Shown here piece after piece: positions 63,058-64,000 of a DNA stretch of 64,000 nucleotides. The notes under the pieces were generated by a model that was given only the letters and a program-made list of their open reading frames with translations, made no database searches and was not told the DNA's origin. The position numbers and the translations under genes were made by a program. Within the stretch, counting starts at the first letter, position 1; the number at the start of each line of letters is the position of its first letter. Origin of the DNA: CAVZTX01 sp963778375 (lineage in GTDB: Bacteria; Chloroflexota; Ktedonobacteria; Ktedonobacterales; Ktedonobacteraceae); assembly GCA_963778375.1 (NCBI GenBank), contig CAVZTX010000027.1, positions 1-64,000 on the forward strand. The letters run 5' to 3'.

Positions 63058-64000
63058 CTACGACTGCGCCCAGGCCGTGGGCAACTCGCTCGCCCCAAGC
63101 AGGTGAAAGGTCGCTTTGACGCCACCAAAGCTTACCACATCTCCATCCTTGATCAATTCCCGCTTGTTCGGGGTTAACGTCAACTCGCCCAGCCGCGTCT
63201 TATTTCGACTCTCAAGATCTTCTATATAGAAGGAGTTTTTCTCAAGGCGAATCTGCGCGTGCCTGCGCGAGACAGTGCTCGAAGGGTCGAACTGGGTGAG
63301 GTCAATCTCCGGCGTGATCCCGCGCTTGGGATCAGCCCGCCCGACAATCACAACGTTCTTTGAAATCGCGATACGTTGCGCAACCTGCTCGTTCTGTTGG
63401 ATATCCAGAAATGCGTGAGGTTTTGCGCTCTCCGGTGCCACCAATCCCATGCTAAGTTGGGACCTGAGTATGGTCTCCTCACCTACTGCCGCTTCCTGAT
63501 CTGTGCTGGGTCTTGGCCTGCGCACGGTCTCTTCACCTACTGCCACTTCCTGATCTACGCTGGACTTTGAAGTCTCCTGATTGTGCTTGACTGGAAAAGA
63601 ATTTAACACCGCGATAAAACTAGCCGCGTGCTCAGGACGCTGCAGCGGGTGATCGGCATCAAGCTCCGGTAGTGCCGAGAGCACCCTACCATTGCGCACG
63701 AATAACCTTCTCCAGTTGGATGGATCCAATGGAAGGAGTGCATGGCGTTGGCGTCGAGCAGCATCAATAGCATTAGCTCGTGCGCTCGTATCGATACCGC
63801 TTGCCTTACTGATCTGTTCGATGCGTGCCGCGCCGAAGTTGATCGGAGCGGCCTGGCTGTATTCCGTCGCGCTCACCTGAAGCCAGGCGTGAGTATCTTC
63901 TCGTATGCTATCGGCCAGCCGACGTATAGCATCTGCTGGTGAGGTGTCTGCATCCCGTGACCGCCAGTATTCGAGAACGCGGGCGCTGTGCCCAACCATC
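63058..64000 (-). CDS. FHA-domain protein, cut by the window edge
   Basis: The visible 313 residues end with a forkhead-associated domain (VVIVGRADPKRGITPEIDL, SSTVSRRHAQIRLEKNSFYIEDLESRNKT), which binds phosphothreonine. The segment before it includes an in-gene tandem duplication (DQEVAVGEET, DQEAAVGEET). The first in-frame ATG shown (63999) is at the very edge and there is no view of a ribosome site, so the gene probably starts beyond the window. The N part is not recognised. A Ser/Thr kinase partner is expected for FHA proteins; one is encoded at 45067. Confidence 0.8.
   Translation of the reverse strand, partial: MVGHSARVLEYWRSRDADTSPADAIRRLADSIREDTHAWLQVSATEYSQAAPINFGAARIEQISKASGIDTSARANAIDAARRQRHALLPLDPSNWRRLFVRNGRVLSALPELDADHPLQRPEHAASFIAVLNSFPVKHNQETSKSSVDQEVAVGEETVRRPRPSTDQEAAVGEETILRSQLSMGLVAPESAKPHAFLDIQQNEQVAQRIAISKNVVIVGRADPKRGITPEIDLTQFDPSSTVSRRHAQIRLEKNSFYIEDLESRNKTRLGELTLTPNKRELIKDGDVVSFGGVKATFHLLGASELPTAWAQS

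Noticed and set aside
1..64000. CRISPR arrays, phage genes, integrases or intact transposases.
   Set aside because: No regular spacer-repeat array and no recombinase, terminase or transposase motif was found; only the repeat-bounded unit at 8.9-14.1 kb suggests mobility.

Overview
The window is about 64 kb of chromosome from a large-genome, sporulating-type member of the Chloroflexota, most probably class Ktedonobacteria. That placement is inferred from family content, not from a marker gene: very large LuxR/MalT-type ATPase regulators, a Ser/Thr kinase with a membrane anchor, an Ala/Thr-rich linker and an outer sensor domain, many DinB, SnoaL, VOC and MFS single genes, and small Chloroflexota-specific hypothetical proteins. 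There is no phage, plasmid, CRISPR array, rRNA or intact transposase. One tRNA gene is present, and it is tRNA-Sec (UCA).

Layout. 0-5 kb (+): an operon of M16 peptidase, TPR protein, Roadblock/LC7 protein and nucleoside diphosphate kinase, ended by a good terminator. 5-9 kb: a Cys-rich small protein, a CPBP protease, a Tat-exported ferritin-like protein, an orphan YgiT-type zinc finger, a HAD phosphatase and selC. 8.9-14.1 kb: a unit bounded by three degenerate repeats on each side in mirror order. Its left edge touches the 3' end of selC, and it carries an ATPase-LuxR regulator and three tandem SnoaL-like genes (one broken by TAG). 14-23 kb: DinB-like, SAM hydroxide adenosyltransferase-like, Nif3-like, alpha/beta hydrolase, heme A synthase (ctaA), a frameshifted SLOG-SLATT membrane sensor/effector and an EamA exporter. 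23-31 kb: a MalT-type regulator with complementary 17-mers in its 5' and 3' UTRs, then DUF998, DUF1905, VOC and htpG. 31-37 kb: a flavin monooxygenase, a divergent sugar isomerase/Gfo-Idh-MocA pair, DinB, an ECF-like sigma factor with a zinc-ribbon tail and a HIT protein. 37-44 kb: a minus-strand operon (broken methyltransferase, HD, aldo/keto reductase, MBL hydrolase), an ABC exporter and a frameshifted M20 amidohydrolase. 45-51 kb: signalling genes (Ser/Thr kinase, ECF sigma, frameshifted DUF4118 histidine kinase, OmpR-type regulator). 51-64 kb: a beta-lactamase-like lipoprotein, MFS, a 7TM protein, a histidine phosphatase, a leader-RNA-like locus, a RIO kinase, flavin and molybdopterin oxidoreductases (both frameshifted), LuxR and WYL regulators, a phosphoesterase and an FHA protein cut by the window edge.

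Two patterns cut across the window. First, eight intergenic sites share the nonamer TGNTATACT, 33-69 bases before a start codon, suggesting a common extended -10 promoter class with weak -35 boxes. Second, at least eight genes carry frameshifts, several in homopolymer runs, and one more has a premature TAG. Either this is a region of heavy gene decay or the assembly carries indel errors; raw reads would decide.
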